The position numbers were made by a program, and so were the translations under genes. Under the pieces are notes generated by a model that searched no databases, was not told where the DNA came from, and saw only the letters and a program-made list of their open reading frames with translations. Below, piece by piece: positions 25,301 through 34,585 of a stretch of 64,000 bases of DNA (positions are counted from its first letter, which is position 1; every line of letters starts with the position of its first letter). The stretch lies in assembly GCA_964561545.1 (NCBI GenBank), contig CAZLQF010000009.1:1-64000 (forward strand), written 5' to 3'. This stretch comes from CAZLQF01 sp964561545 (GTDB taxonomy: Bacteria; Bacteroidota; Bacteroidia; CAILMK01; CAYYUA01).

Positions 25301-26769
25301 CCTTAAAACTTGATGCCACTGCAGCAAGATTCGACCTTAAAGATAACGTAATTGAGGCACAAAACATACCTTATATCAACATTGCGGATGCCCAAATTTA
25401 TCCTTATGATAAGGAAGTATTGATTAAAAAGGGTGCAGAAATTCAAACACTTGAAAAGGCTAAAATCAAGGCTGATACCAATAACTTGTACCATGAATTT
25501 TACGATGCTCATGTGAATATAATCAGTGATAATGACTATTCAGGTTACGGATTTTATGATTACAATCCCAGAAATGGTAGCAAGCAAAAGCTTTATTTTA
25601 GAGATATTCATGTGACTAATAATACCACGGTAGCCAAAGGTGAGATAAGTGATACGATCAACTTTTTCCTTAATTCCCGCTTTTATTTTCAGGGTAACGT
25701 TCGCATAAAAGCACCTAAAAAGCAATTAAAATTCTCAGGAAAGGTGCTTCCTAAATTGGACTCCAATTACTTAGCCACCAATTGGTTTCAATACGAAGGT
25801 TATGTGAATCCGGATAGTGTAAATTTTATGCTCAAACAACCGGTAGATGAATCAGGAGAGCGATTACATACAGGCATTTATTTAACGGATAGTACCCGGC
25901 AAATGTATTCCCGCTTCATGGGTAAAAAGAAAAACGATGGCGATGATGCCCTGTTTGATGCTACTGGCGTAATTAAGTACAATTTTGGTGACCAACAATT
26001 CGCATTTGGCGACTCAATCGTTGTCAAAGATGGGCTTATGAACCAAGGCAACAAATTTGTCTTTAATAGCCAAGAGAAAACCGTCAAGACTTTCGGTAAC
26101 ATCAATTTGGATTTTAACAATGAAAAATTGGACCTTAAAACCACAGGCAGTATTGGGCACAATGTATTAACGGATTCTTTTACTTTTGATATGGTGATGG
26201 GGATTGATTTCCCATTTGCTGAAAAACCTTTGCAATCAGCAACCGATTCCATCCTTAATTTTTCATTTTTCAGGAATGATACTCGCGGAGCACGACCAGC
26301 TGGCTTAGTTGGAATGGCGAACCTTATAGAGGATGATGATGAACGCAAAAAAATCATGGAAAACCTCAATGCTTTTGGTCAAGTAAACCTTGAAGAAATT
26401 TCCTACCAACCCAATTTATTGTTTTCCGATATCCAGTTAGCATGGGATGATCAAAGGCATGCGCTTGTAACTACCGATAAAATTGGATTGGCAGGCATCA
26501 ATGGTAACTCCATCAATAAACGTTTGGGCGGAGGGCTGTATTTAGAGAAACCCAAAACTGGTAAAGACAAGCTAAGGTTCAATATGGTCGGTAGAAATGG
26601 GAATTGGTATTATTTCAATATAAGCAAAGGGGAATGCAAGGTGATAGCGTCCGACAAAAACTTTAACGACCAAGTGAAAGAAATGGCGCGCAGTGTTTCT
26701 GAGAACAACTTTTTTATTGATTTAGCCAAATTCCAGGAAAAAAGACTTTTTGAACGGTATTTTCAATAA
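22396..26769 (+). CDS. Giant exported β-rich protein of unknown function
   Basis: From the ATG at 22396 the protein has 1457 residues with an N-terminal signal peptide (MRKFACLITVLILGCLNPLF). An in-frame start at 22321 would add 25 residues inside prmA. After a helical ~150-residue N-terminal part, most of the chain is a succession of short polar strands of similar style, for example LTVKKNRNLKLDGEVVAGRF and VLIKKGAEIQTLEKAKIKAD. These recall repetitive β-bridge proteins of the OstA/LptA or AsmA type. A charged helical segment (DNAKRMLVRLGREGFLLYDI) interrupts it near residue 500. There is no sorting domain, β-barrel signature or enzyme motif. Its position between prmA and plsY, 2 bases from the latter, hints at an envelope lipid role; this is inference. 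Confidence 0.75.
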   Translation: MRKFACLITVLILGCLNPLFSKENSDTAFTREEFANYIEDKFDRVKSEKAVSIYDQFKYNWDRRVYDSMEEALILRTVKLMQQKNYLVTSGLQQYLNALNKYSASDKTKFATFSKWHQIIKEILKKRYQVNDLNETLALVFGKQALYQSSSRNWYFKPYNIELKSGDEPYFDLTDVQLSCITKSDTLKLKNTSGQYYPMDENWQGENGEITWQRVGLNPNKVYAELDNYDLKIKTGKITADTAKFHNKNIFDSPIDGKFSDKAMIAAKGENARFPKIESFKKNFHIKGLAENVNYYGGYTLKGRQMLGWGTKENPAQIDIMKSNDVQVKGMSELFVVKTNRIVSQDTEIRVYLKQDSIIHPDIKFNYDIDDRIISLRRSGKGLSQTPFYNSYHNLEMEFDKVEWPIDSSIMKLEMAINAVNSAKFRSDNHYRQGKYHKTQSILQYNPLKRLKKYCEHFNTKVFSDQAFADYLGIPLDNAKRMLVRLGREGFLLYDIDEGEIKVQDKAFHYVKANDGKTDYDNLRFKSEISDSSNAELDLNTGELMLDGVDMASLSDSQNVRIYPDSKELTVKKNRNLKLDGEVVAGRFQFFGDGFNFKYDSFKINLDNVDSLRLYFPEEETGKLERVNNVIQDIDGTIYIDHPKNKSGLRDYSQFPIFDCEEEAKVYYNKNNIQDGVYNKDSFYFKVEPFTADSLDNFNRKGIKFNGTFRSANILPEFDHTLTLMKDLSLGFKRQAPADGYSLYGGKGKGYVDLTLNNSGLQGSGRMEYLASTTQSRNFIFFPDSMNSYSKSFNITEKDQDKYPRVIGQNVYNHWKPYNDSMYINEQEEPILVYGEDLSFEGNLILTPERLYGAGKVNYNGGIIKADAIGLGPNKVSSDSAELTIKSKDPEKPAFYSPSVDMELKLDENKLFGMSNYNKPATSFKFHEYLTSIRKIRWNINDSTVVMKTPPEQDPDDAYMISANEGKDSLKLDATAARFDLKDNVIEAQNIPYINIADAQIYPYDKEVLIKKGAEIQTLEKAKIKADTNNLYHEFYDAHVNIISDNDYSGYGFYDYNPRNGSKQKLYFRDIHVTNNTTVAKGEISDTINFFLNSRFYFQGNVRIKAPKKQLKFSGKVLPKLDSNYLATNWFQYEGYVNPDSVNFMLKQPVDESGERLHTGIYLTDSTRQMYSRFMGKKKNDGDDALFDATGVIKYNFGDQQFAFGDSIVVKDGLMNQGNKFVFNSQEKTVKTFGNINLDFNNEKLDLKTTGSIGHNVLTDSFTFDMVMGIDFPFAEKPLQSATDSILNFSFFRNDTRGARPAGLVGMANLIEDDDERKKIMENLNAFGQVNLEEISYQPNLLFSDIQLAWDDQRHALVTTDKIGLAGINGNSINKRLGGGLYLEKPKTGKDKLRFNMVGRNGNWYYFNISKGECKVIASDKNFNDQVKEMARSVSENNFFIDLAKFQEKRLFERYFQ

Positions 26770-26771
26770 TT

Positions 26772-27422
26772 ATGGAAATTTTTGAATGGCCCAACTTTAC
26801 CTTATTCATCCTTGCTTACCTATTAGGTAGCATACCCACCGCTGTATGGACTGGTAAGCTGGTCCATAAGGTGGATATTCGCAAGCATGGAAGTTTTAAT
26901 GCAGGCGCCACTAATATGATCAGGGTTTTGGGCGCTAAAACCGGTATACCTGTTTTGATATTTGACATTATAAAAGGTTGGTTTGCCACTTACTTGGTTT
27001 ATTTCTTCACCGACATTATTGGAAATGAAGAACAAATTATTGAATTAAAGCTGTTTTTAGGCCTTTTAGCTGTATTTGGGCACCTTTACCCTGTTTTTGC
27101 TAATTTCAAAGGCGGAAAAGGCATTGCTACGATTTTTGGTATGTTCCTTGGGCTCCATGCCTCTTCTGCCCTTATTACGCTTGGCATTTTTGTTTTGGTG
27201 TTTTTGCTGTTTAAAATCGTATCCTTGAGCTCAATGGTAGCTGTTTTGGCTTACCCAATAATAAGTTATTTTGGTTTCGACATGCAAAATCATTACTTCA
27301 TTGCAGCAACTTTGTTTTTTGCTGTGTTGGTTATTTTTACACACCGAAAAAACATTGACAGGTTAAGAAAAGGTCAGGAAAAAAAGCTTAGTTTTTCTAA
27401 AAAAGGTAAAGGGTATGATTAG
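26772..27422 (+). CDS. plsY: Glycerol-3-phosphate acyltransferase PlsY
   Basis: PlsY transfers an acyl group from acyl phosphate to glycerol 3-phosphate, starting phospholipid synthesis at the inner membrane. The first motif LLGSIPTAVW, the second GSFNAGATNMIRVLG (family: GSGNxGATN) and the third HLYPVFANFKGGKGIAT are all present among about five helices. Length 216 residues. It starts 2 bases after the giant exported protein and overlaps clpS by 8 bases. Confidence 0.95.
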   Translation: MEIFEWPNFTLFILAYLLGSIPTAVWTGKLVHKVDIRKHGSFNAGATNMIRVLGAKTGIPVLIFDIIKGWFATYLVYFFTDIIGNEEQIIELKLFLGLLAVFGHLYPVFANFKGGKGIATIFGMFLGLHASSALITLGIFVLVFLLFKIVSLSSMVAVLAYPIISYFGFDMQNHYFIAATLFFAVLVIFTHRKNIDRLRKGQEKKLSFSKKGKGYD

Positions 27423-27702
27423 ATTGGCTAACCCGGAAGAAGAAACATTAGAGCAATCGAGCACGCAAACTCATGATGCTCAGGACTCAAAGCTAATTTT
27501 ACACAATGATGAATTCAATACTTTTGATCACGTGGTTGAAAGTATCAAGGTCATTTGTGAATTGGATCAACATCAAGCAGAACAAATTGCCATGCTTGCG
27601 CATTACCGGGGTAAGGCTACTGCCAGAAAAGGAGAAAGGACTTACCTTGAAAGCATGAGTGCTAAACTTGCCGACCAGGAAATTACTACTGAGGTGGTTT
27701 AA
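27415..27702 (+). CDS. clpS: ATP-dependent Clp protease adaptor ClpS
   Basis: ClpS delivers N-degron substrates to ClpA-type unfoldases. The core is intact: LHNDEFNTFDHVVESI, the HQAEQIAMLAHYRGKA helix-loop and the final LADQEITTEV strand. The N-terminal ~30 residues are a flexible, polar tail as usual. Length is 95 residues. It overlaps the end of plsY by 8 bases. Confidence 0.94.
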   Translation: MIRLANPEEETLEQSSTQTHDAQDSKLILHNDEFNTFDHVVESIKVICELDQHQAEQIAMLAHYRGKATARKGERTYLESMSAKLADQEITTEVV

Positions 27703-27835
27703 TCCTGAATTTCTATAAATGTGTATCAAGTACTTAAAGATTTGTTTTGTTTAGAACAAGCTGGCAATCGGCACAAGGCAGTGGGCAAGTTTCCTAAGGA
27801 TATTTTTTGCCAGCCTTCAAGAATAGAATTTAAAA

Positions 27836-28642
27836 TTGTCCATTCAGCAAAAATATACCATTTCATTGCTTTCATTCATAGTACTGTTAGTAAGCTGTGC
27901 TAAGGTTCCTATTACGGACAGGAATCAAATGAACTTGCTGCCGACCTCTAGAATGCTTAAAACCAGCCTTGCGCAGTACAATCAATTTTTAAAAGAAAAT
28001 GAAGTTATAAGGAATAAACCCAAAGCCAGAATGGTCAAAAATGTGGGCAACAATATCGCCAACTCAGTGGAGCAATATCTAAAAGAAAATGGATTTGAAG
28101 ATCAAGTTAAGGAGTTTAGTTGGGAATTCAACCTTGTCAAAAATGAGCAGGTGAATGCATGGTGTATGCCAGGTGGTAAAGTTGTTTTTTACAAAGGTAT
28201 CATGCCTATTTGCGAGGATAAAAATGGAGTGGCTGTGGTAATGGGCCATGAGATTGCGCACGCGGTTGCTCGTCATGGTAATGAACGGATGAGCCAGATG
28301 CTTGCTACTCAAATGGGCGGTATGGCTTTATCGGCAGCCCTATCCGAAAAATCTGAAAAGACGCAGCAATTGTTTATGGCTGCTTATGGCATGGGAGCGC
28401 AAGTCGGTTTTATGTTGCCTTATTCCCGCCTCCACGAGAGCGAAGCCGATAAGATGGGCCTTGTATTTATGGGCATGGCGGGTTACGACCCGCATGAAGC
28501 AGTTGATTTTTGGCAACGAATGGATCAGCAATCCGGTAAATCGCCGCCCGAATTTTTAAGCACCCATCCTGCAAACAAAACGAGAATTGAGGATTTAAAG
28601 GCTTATATGCCCAAGGCAATGGAATATTATAAGGGGAATTAA
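27836..28642 (+). CDS. M48-family metalloprotease lipoprotein
   Basis: A secreted lipoprotein protease related to E. coli LoiP/BepA-type M48 peptidases, probably acting on outer-membrane or periplasmic proteins. The signal peptide ends in lipobox LLVSC with C21 as lipid anchor. The zinc site is HEIAH (H138, E139, H142), with the third ligand in RLHESEADKMGL (E203). The start is TTG at 27836: an in-frame stop lies four codons upstream and no ATG precedes the signal peptide. Length 268 residues. It follows clpS after 133 bases. Confidence 0.9.
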   Translation: MSIQQKYTISLLSFIVLLVSCAKVPITDRNQMNLLPTSRMLKTSLAQYNQFLKENEVIRNKPKARMVKNVGNNIANSVEQYLKENGFEDQVKEFSWEFNLVKNEQVNAWCMPGGKVVFYKGIMPICEDKNGVAVVMGHEIAHAVARHGNERMSQMLATQMGGMALSAALSEKSEKTQQLFMAAYGMGAQVGFMLPYSRLHESEADKMGLVFMGMAGYDPHEAVDFWQRMDQQSGKSPPEFLSTHPANKTRIEDLKAYMPKAMEYYKGN

Positions 28643-28738
28643 GCTTCAACTCATACTCGTTACAAAGTATTATTGAGAATAATGAGGAAGTAATGGAAGT
28701 GGCTAAAACCAAAATTACCTTTTATAAATACATTCCAA

Positions 28739-29518
28739 ATGACCTTTGGTGATCTAAGATTAAAATTTTACCACTTCCGAAAGTTTAGTAAATGCAGTGA
28801 ATACTGGGCTTATGGATTAAATAAGCTATTCAATTCTCATAATAAAACCCGCTTTATCGTATTTGCTCAAGCAAGAACCGGTAGTACTTTACTTATAAGA
28901 CTACTTTGGCAACATCCAGAAATATACTGTGATAACGAGTTATTTCAAAAAGCTTTCAAAAATCCGGTCATGTACGCCAATGGACGTTCCCTGATGACAA
29001 CAAAAAATGTTTATGGCATGAAAGTGATCCCAAGTCATCTAATAAAATTTATGGGATTTCATAGTTCAAAGCCGTTAATTCATAGCATGTACAACAATGG
29101 ATGGTACATCGTATACTTAAGGCGGTCTAATATCTACAGGCACGCTATTTCTCACGAATTAGCAAAGAAAAGGGGGCTTTTTTTTAAGCGTATGAAAGAT
29201 TTTGAAAAAGCCCCTAAACTCCATATCGATCCCAACGATTTTAAGAAAGCCCTAAAAGCAAGATTTAAGTTTAAACAAGATGAACAAGAAGCTTTAAATG
29301 GCTTACCTCATAAGGAAATGGTTTACGATACGGACCTTTTAACTCCTGATCAGAGAAATGAAAGTTTACCAAAATTGTATGATTACTTAGGTGTTAACCC
29401 GGCGTTTAAAACCACACCACCTTTTATAAGGTCAAGCGATGATGATCTTTCTACCATTATTGAAAACTATGATGAAATTGTAAAAATAGCTAAGGCGGAA
29501 GGCGTTTATGACACTTAG
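28739..29518 (+). CDS. Sulfotransferase (Stf0/NodH-like)
   Basis: A 259-residue cytoplasmic sulfotransferase. The PAPS 5'-phosphosulfate loop is FAQARTGSTLLIRLL (42-56), and the 3'-phosphate motif follows in VYLRRSNIYRHAISHELA. This arrangement resembles NodH and Stf0 enzymes that sulfate carbohydrates. It converges with a second, different sulfotransferase gene on the minus strand and marks the left end of the glycan island. The acceptor is unknown. Confidence 0.82.
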   Translation: MTFGDLRLKFYHFRKFSKCSEYWAYGLNKLFNSHNKTRFIVFAQARTGSTLLIRLLWQHPEIYCDNELFQKAFKNPVMYANGRSLMTTKNVYGMKVIPSHLIKFMGFHSSKPLIHSMYNNGWYIVYLRRSNIYRHAISHELAKKRGLFFKRMKDFEKAPKLHIDPNDFKKALKARFKFKQDEQEALNGLPHKEMVYDTDLLTPDQRNESLPKLYDYLGVNPAFKTTPPFIRSSDDDLSTIIENYDEIVKIAKAEGVYDT

Positions 29519-29605
29519 GGTTTTTTTACAATGTATGGCTTTCAATGAAGCAGCTATCTCTGACTTCAAAAAAACAAATGTAGTAAGACCAAAGTTGATC
29601 CTGCT

Positions 29606-30460
29606 TTATTCATAGCTTAATACATCTAATAGCCATTGCCCGCCTACCTCATAAAAATATTTTAAGTGATCTTTATTAAAATAGGGTTGCCATTGCCCGG
29701 TTTTACTTACGCGGTATGTTTTTGAATATTTTTGATGGGAAGCTGCTACCATATTTTTATATATCGCTTCAGAGAAAAATTGCTGAGGCCAGATCCAGGA
29801 GAAGATCCGTTTGAATTCATCATTAGAGTTGGCTTTCAAATCCTCAAAATGAACGACCAAGCAATGAGGCGAGCTTAACCAATTCATATACGTTTCAAAC
29901 CGTTCTATAATATTAGGGAAGTTAAGATATGGGTAGTTCTTATCCGATTTAATGGGTTCATAATCATGGCCAAGTATCAGAAACATCAACTTTTCATCAC
30001 GGGTTTTCAAAGACTTGAAAAAACGAAAAGGCCAAACATCAATTTCCTGATGCTCCTCCCACCAAAATAAATGGGAAATTATTACATCCCTCGGGTCTCT
30101 TAGGATTAATACATGACGGACATTATTTGCTTGAATAGCTTGTTCAATGGCAGCATGGTATTCTACATGCCCACCCATCATTTCACCAGGCAACAATCCG
30201 GCTAATTGATCATTAACTTGTTGGAAGTTTGAATTATGCGCAGGATTAATTTGATTTTTGGTCAATATATGATGAAAGGCCGACCGGTTGTAATGATGGA
30301 TACCCTGAACCCCACTTAATGCTTTTACTAATAACTGGGTACCACTTTTATGAAAGCTGTTACAAAAAACCTTTGGATGGTTGTAATACCAAAGTGTGTG
30401 TTTAAGTTTAACCGTGTATTGGTTAATTTGCTCAATAAATTTACGGGTTCGGGTCAGCAT
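29606..30460 (-). CDS. Sulfotransferase domain protein
   Basis: A 284-residue protein with the PAPS loop NSFHKSGTQLLVKAL (34-48) and the 3'-phosphate site VLILRDPRDVIISHLFWW, as in the Sulfotransfer_1 family. A C-terminal GQWQPYFNKDHLKYF segment matches the closing part of eukaryotic-type cytosolic sulfotransferases. Its start overlaps the end of the upstream GT39-like gene by 20 bases, so it is coupled to the glycosyltransferase operon and probably sulfates its product. Confidence 0.85.
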   Translation of the reverse strand: MLTRTRKFIEQINQYTVKLKHTLWYYNHPKVFCNSFHKSGTQLLVKALSGVQGIHHYNRSAFHHILTKNQINPAHNSNFQQVNDQLAGLLPGEMMGGHVEYHAAIEQAIQANNVRHVLILRDPRDVIISHLFWWEEHQEIDVWPFRFFKSLKTRDEKLMFLILGHDYEPIKSDKNYPYLNFPNIIERFETYMNWLSSPHCLVVHFEDLKANSNDEFKRIFSWIWPQQFFSEAIYKNMVAASHQKYSKTYRVSKTGQWQPYFNKDHLKYFYEVGGQWLLDVLSYE

Positions 30461-31991
30461 CTTCCTTTTTACTTAATATCGCATCGTAATGCTCCCTGGG
30501 TAAAATTAAAATTTTGGGATACCCTGCCCAATTCGGGTAATAATTAAAGTTGACCTCCAGGGAGCCAATTACCTTATTCACATAATTGTGGTGGTAAGCT
30601 TCCCACAAATGCCGGTATGCTTTTGGCGGATTGTAGGTTGCTACCTTATAGGTTCCCTTTTTGGGCAAACTATCGGCCGATATTACATTAGCGGGGATTT
30701 CTTTACGCTGCCTTTTAAAGTCTTTTCTGATGGGTTCTGTAAGGAAATAAGTATTGCCCGGATGCTTCTTGATATAAGCTGCCAGCTCAGGAATTAGTTG
30801 ATCCTTTGAATAGTTGAGAATCGAAAATCCGGCGTTGTAGGCAAAGCAAATATTGTAGCCCAACGTTAGGGCAACTAAAATGATGGAAGCAATTTTAAAG
30901 GGCTTCATTGATTTTACCTTACGCTCCAGAATTTGCTTAAATCCAAGGGTTGCTAAAATAAATAGAAATGGCAGGATTACCTGGTAATTTCTAACAAGAA
31001 ATACTTTTTGAAAGCTAAAAAATACTATATAAACGATGGGGAAAACCAACCAAACCCAATTTACTTTACGTTCAAGCTTTGACAAATGAACAACACCCGG
31101 AAGGACGAAAAGAAAAACGAGCAGGCTTAAATATTTTGAAGAAGCAAAAGCGGCCAATGAAAAATACTCGATAAGTCTATAAAAGTGGTCAAATGGTACA
31201 TTTTGGAGGGTATGGCCCAAATGGCCGGATTGGTAATGATTCATTTCATACAATACATCTTCTATCAACGTATTAAAATCCAAAACAAAGGCAGGTGTCG
31301 TACAAATAAAAACCAATGTAGTAAAGCCAATTACAAAACAACTCTGTTTAAAAAACTTTTTTATAAAATCATTTCCACTTTTATTGTTCTTTGCAACAAA
31401 GTAAACCGTCAATAACAAAGGAACGAAAATCAAGCCGGCAGGATATTTACTGCCCAAAGCCAATCCACCGAAACAGCAGGCAAGTAAGATGTTTTTAGGC
31501 TTGGTCCTGTGTAAATATTTGACAGCAAAAAAAACACTTGCCACTACGTTGGCCATCATGATACTGTCTGGAGCAATCCAACGAATGTGATAGCCAAATT
31601 CCCAGGAAAAGGCTAAAAATGCAGCAGCGATTAATCCGTAACCATTCGTACCTGTTAGAATTCTTCCCAACAAATATGTAAAAAGGATGCCCATTGATGA
31701 ATACAAAATAAATGCGCCTCTAATCATTAAATGCCGTTTCCAGGGTTCCTCAAAACCCGGAAAAATCCATGATAAGGATTGGGATGCCTGAATGAGGGTA
31801 GCGATATCGTGAGGAAGGGATGGATAAGCATACCAACCCGGCAAGAGATTTCCTGTTTCATAGCTATTCCGGGCACTTTCCACGATCTTGGACTCATCCC
31901 AATGATGACCAAACATGATTCCCAATAAGCTAAACGTTAACGTGATGCATATAATGATGGTTAAGCTTATATAGGCTTGCCGATCACTCAT
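30441..31991 (-). CDS. GT39-like (ArnT/PMT-type) membrane glycosyltransferase
   Basis: A 516-residue polytopic membrane protein with about ten helices and a soluble C-terminal region. The first external loop has the acidic pair in MFGHHWDESKIVES expected for dolichyl- or polyprenyl-phosphate-sugar glycosyltransferases of the GT-C fold. A second loop contains WEFGYHIRWIAPDS. Such enzymes move a sugar from a lipid carrier to an extracytoplasmic acceptor. It overlaps the upstream GT4 gene by 8 bases and the downstream sulfotransferase by 20. Confidence 0.78.
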   Translation of the reverse strand: MSDRQAYISLTIIICITLTFSLLGIMFGHHWDESKIVESARNSYETGNLLPGWYAYPSLPHDIATLIQASQSLSWIFPGFEEPWKRHLMIRGAFILYSSMGILFTYLLGRILTGTNGYGLIAAAFLAFSWEFGYHIRWIAPDSIMMANVVASVFFAVKYLHRTKPKNILLACCFGGLALGSKYPAGLIFVPLLLTVYFVAKNNKSGNDFIKKFFKQSCFVIGFTTLVFICTTPAFVLDFNTLIEDVLYEMNHYQSGHLGHTLQNVPFDHFYRLIEYFSLAAFASSKYLSLLVFLFVLPGVVHLSKLERKVNWVWLVFPIVYIVFFSFQKVFLVRNYQVILPFLFILATLGFKQILERKVKSMKPFKIASIILVALTLGYNICFAYNAGFSILNYSKDQLIPELAAYIKKHPGNTYFLTEPIRKDFKRQRKEIPANVISADSLPKKGTYKVATYNPPKAYRHLWEAYHHNYVNKVIGSLEVNFNYYPNWAGYPKILILPREHYDAILSKKEDADPNP

Positions 31992-33201
31992 GGTTCATAG
32001 CTTCTTTAAAAAGGTCGTGGAAGGCTAATTTTTGTACTTGAGAATTAAATTTTTCCCGAATGATGGATTGACCATTTGCCACAATCTCCTCTTTCTCTTC
32101 GATAGATAAGCCTAAAACTTCTTTAATTTGATTGGCTAAGGCTTCAGCGTTCCTTTTTTCCACGATCCAGCCATTCCACTTATGGGTTATTAATGCTTCA
32201 ACACCGAGCCAATTGGTGACAATGCACGGTAACCCCAGGTATTGCGCTTCCAGTACAACATTTGGTGTTCCCTCCGATAAACTTGGTTTCACAAGTAAAT
32301 CTGCTTGTTTCATTGCCTCCATAGTGGCTTGTTTAGGTAGGGTCCCTTGGAACGTCACCCATTCATGGAGACCCATTTCTTTCACAGCAAAGAATAGTTG
32401 CTCATACATCGCTCCATCCCCAATGAACGTGAGTTTTATTTGATGGCCATCTTTATGTAATATACCGAGAGCCATTATTAAGTATATATGGGCTTTAATC
32501 CAATGAAGCCGGCCAACTACCAAAATTTCCGTTGGGGTATTATTCTCCCAACTTTCCTTTGGCGAAGGCATAGTAGCCTCATCTATGTAAGCAGGGATAT
32601 ATTTAACCTTTTTATTGTACGGAAATCCTATCGCTTTGGCCTTTTCGTGAAGCCCTTCTGATACAAAGTAAAAAAGGAAATCATAAGCAAAAACTTTATT
32701 GAAAACGGCTTTATGATACTGATAGGGGTAAATGGAAATATCAAAGCCTTTGAAGCTCACTACGGTTTGGGCTTTATGGGAATGACCTAAATTTTCCCGG
32801 GTTACTGCTAAGTTGCCGTAGCCAAAAACAATGACATCGAGGCTTTTACATACTAATAAATGTTGATTAGCGTAAATGCGCGCCAATAATTGCCTTAATG
32901 ATATGTTATCCTGTCTTTCAAAACGAATGAACCTTAAAACCTTACTAATGGAAAAAAGGAGCCTAAAAGCGGTTCTAATAATTTGAGAGAGCCTTTTCAG
33001 GGGATTCTGAGACAAGGGGATCGGAGGTAGGTGGTAGCTTGTTTTTGCAGGACTTATTTCATTGTTTCTCTGAATAGGAAATATATGAACTTCATAGCCC
33101 AATTCCTGCCAAATCCTCACATCAGACGAGTAGAAGGTTTCTGAATAACTGAATGGTTTAGCAACAACCAATCCTATCTTATAAGGCTGGGTAGTGGTCA
33201 T
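31984..33201 (-). CDS. Glycosyltransferase family 4 protein
   Basis: A 405-residue GT-B fold enzyme. The C-terminal donor domain has ILVVGRLHWIKAH, the β-α-β LTFIGDGAMYEQL, FQGTLP and the nucleotide-sugar EX7E motif EGTPNVVLE, followed by GLPCIVTNWLGVEALI. The N-terminal acceptor domain is typical. Its start overlaps the stop of the preceding GT4 gene by 4 bases and its end overlaps the GT39-like gene by 8, so all are translationally coupled. Confidence 0.88.
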   Translation of the reverse strand: MTTTQPYKIGLVVAKPFSYSETFYSSDVRIWQELGYEVHIFPIQRNNEISPAKTSYHLPPIPLSQNPLKRLSQIIRTAFRLLFSISKVLRFIRFERQDNISLRQLLARIYANQHLLVCKSLDVIVFGYGNLAVTRENLGHSHKAQTVVSFKGFDISIYPYQYHKAVFNKVFAYDFLFYFVSEGLHEKAKAIGFPYNKKVKYIPAYIDEATMPSPKESWENNTPTEILVVGRLHWIKAHIYLIMALGILHKDGHQIKLTFIGDGAMYEQLFFAVKEMGLHEWVTFQGTLPKQATMEAMKQADLLVKPSLSEGTPNVVLEAQYLGLPCIVTNWLGVEALITHKWNGWIVEKRNAEALANQIKEVLGLSIEEKEEIVANGQSIIREKFNSQVQKLAFHDLFKEAMNHE

Positions 33202-34415
33202 TGCTTTAAACTATTTTGATATAAGCTGATAAACTGATTAATCTGGCGCTCCCAGGTTAATTGGTCCTCTACAAGTTGCTTGGCATTTTGGGTTACGTTT
33301 TCCACCTCATCCGGGGTTAGTTGTAAGTAATGCTCAACAGCATCTGCTATGGCCCTTGGATGTCTTGATGGTATTAGCCATCCATTTTTATTATTAACGA
33401 TCAATTCACCCATTCCTCCGCAATTAGTTGAGATCACAGGCTTATGAAGTGCCATGGCTTCCGTTAAAACGGTAGCAAAACCTTCTTCAACACTCGATAA
33501 TAAGAATAGATCCGCTTGTTTTAATTGACCAAGTGTTTCATCATGAGGCAAATTACTTTTTAACTCAACCTCTTCCTGAAGTTGGAGATCAGCAATATGA
33601 AATTTGATTGCTGTCGGGTCATCCCAACCTATAATCTTGTAATGAAAGGGTATTCCACGAGCTTTTAAGATAGCCATTGCGTCCAAAGCATAGATGAACC
33701 CTTTACGCCATACAAATTTACCAATTGATATAATGTGGAGGGTTGAATCAGTAGGTCCTTTTGGGGTTTGCTTTTTTACTTGCTCTTGTTCTATCAATGA
33801 GTAAGAGACAAATGTGTTCTCGTTATTGGCTCCGAATAGGGATGCATTATCAAGTAAATGCTGGGAATCACTTTGAAAGCCCTTAACCTGGGGAAAAAAT
33901 TTTTTGTAGATGTTTGCTATTATTGGATCGTGAAATGGGGTTATATCTTCCAACCTCCCGTGCAGGCTTTGTACGATTGGATAATGGTTAAACAATGGCT
34001 CTAAGGAAGCTAAAGCTGGGGACCATTGATTATGGATGAGGTCAGGTTGAATGACCTTGCAGGTTGACAACCGGATGAAATCCATTAACAAGTTTTTTCT
34101 GCCTTTCTTTTGATGAAAATTGTTTTTAATGGTCCGTAAAATGGAGTAAAAAGAAGCAGGCTGCAATATAAGCAATTGCCCAAATACCAACAGGGTTTTT
34201 GCAATAAGGTGCCCTAAATTGGCTTGCAGCGGCAATGAGTAATACTTGATTCCGTGAACCTTAAGGGACTTAAATCTTGTAGAATGGCCCATAAAAGCTA
34301 CTTGATGACCATTTTTGGATAAATGTTGGGCCAGTTTTACAATGAAGGAAGGGAAATGAAACCCTCCAATGTAAATGATGATATTTAACCGATCATTTTT
34401 AGTAGCTTGAGGCAT
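33198..34415 (-). CDS. Glycosyltransferase family 4 protein
   Basis: A 405-residue GT-B retaining glycosyltransferase, not closely similar to its downstream neighbour. The N-terminus IIYIGGFHFPSFIVKLAQHL with GHQVAFMG is the acceptor-side Rossmann start. The donor side has ISIGKFVWRKGF and the EX7E motif EGFATVLTE, then HKPVISTNCGGMGELI. It is the first gene of the four-gene minus-strand glycan operon, whose promoter should lie in the ~170-base divergent gap before the third sulfotransferase. Confidence 0.88.
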   Translation of the reverse strand: MPQATKNDRLNIIIYIGGFHFPSFIVKLAQHLSKNGHQVAFMGHSTRFKSLKVHGIKYYSLPLQANLGHLIAKTLLVFGQLLILQPASFYSILRTIKNNFHQKKGRKNLLMDFIRLSTCKVIQPDLIHNQWSPALASLEPLFNHYPIVQSLHGRLEDITPFHDPIIANIYKKFFPQVKGFQSDSQHLLDNASLFGANNENTFVSYSLIEQEQVKKQTPKGPTDSTLHIISIGKFVWRKGFIYALDAMAILKARGIPFHYKIIGWDDPTAIKFHIADLQLQEEVELKSNLPHDETLGQLKQADLFLLSSVEEGFATVLTEAMALHKPVISTNCGGMGELIVNNKNGWLIPSRHPRAIADAVEHYLQLTPDEVENVTQNAKQLVEDQLTWERQINQFISLYQNSLKQ

Positions 34416-34585
34416 TTTAATTGGCCTATTTTAAATTACCAAGTTAGGTTTAACTTTTCAAAAGGTTTAAAGTGGTTCTAATCTAAATTTTTGAATCTGA
34501 ATCGAGCTTGAGGCAAGTTTTCCATTTACTTACTTCTTGAAATTTCCAATTTTCTAAAATTTGATTAGCAAGTAAAGGCAAAAAA

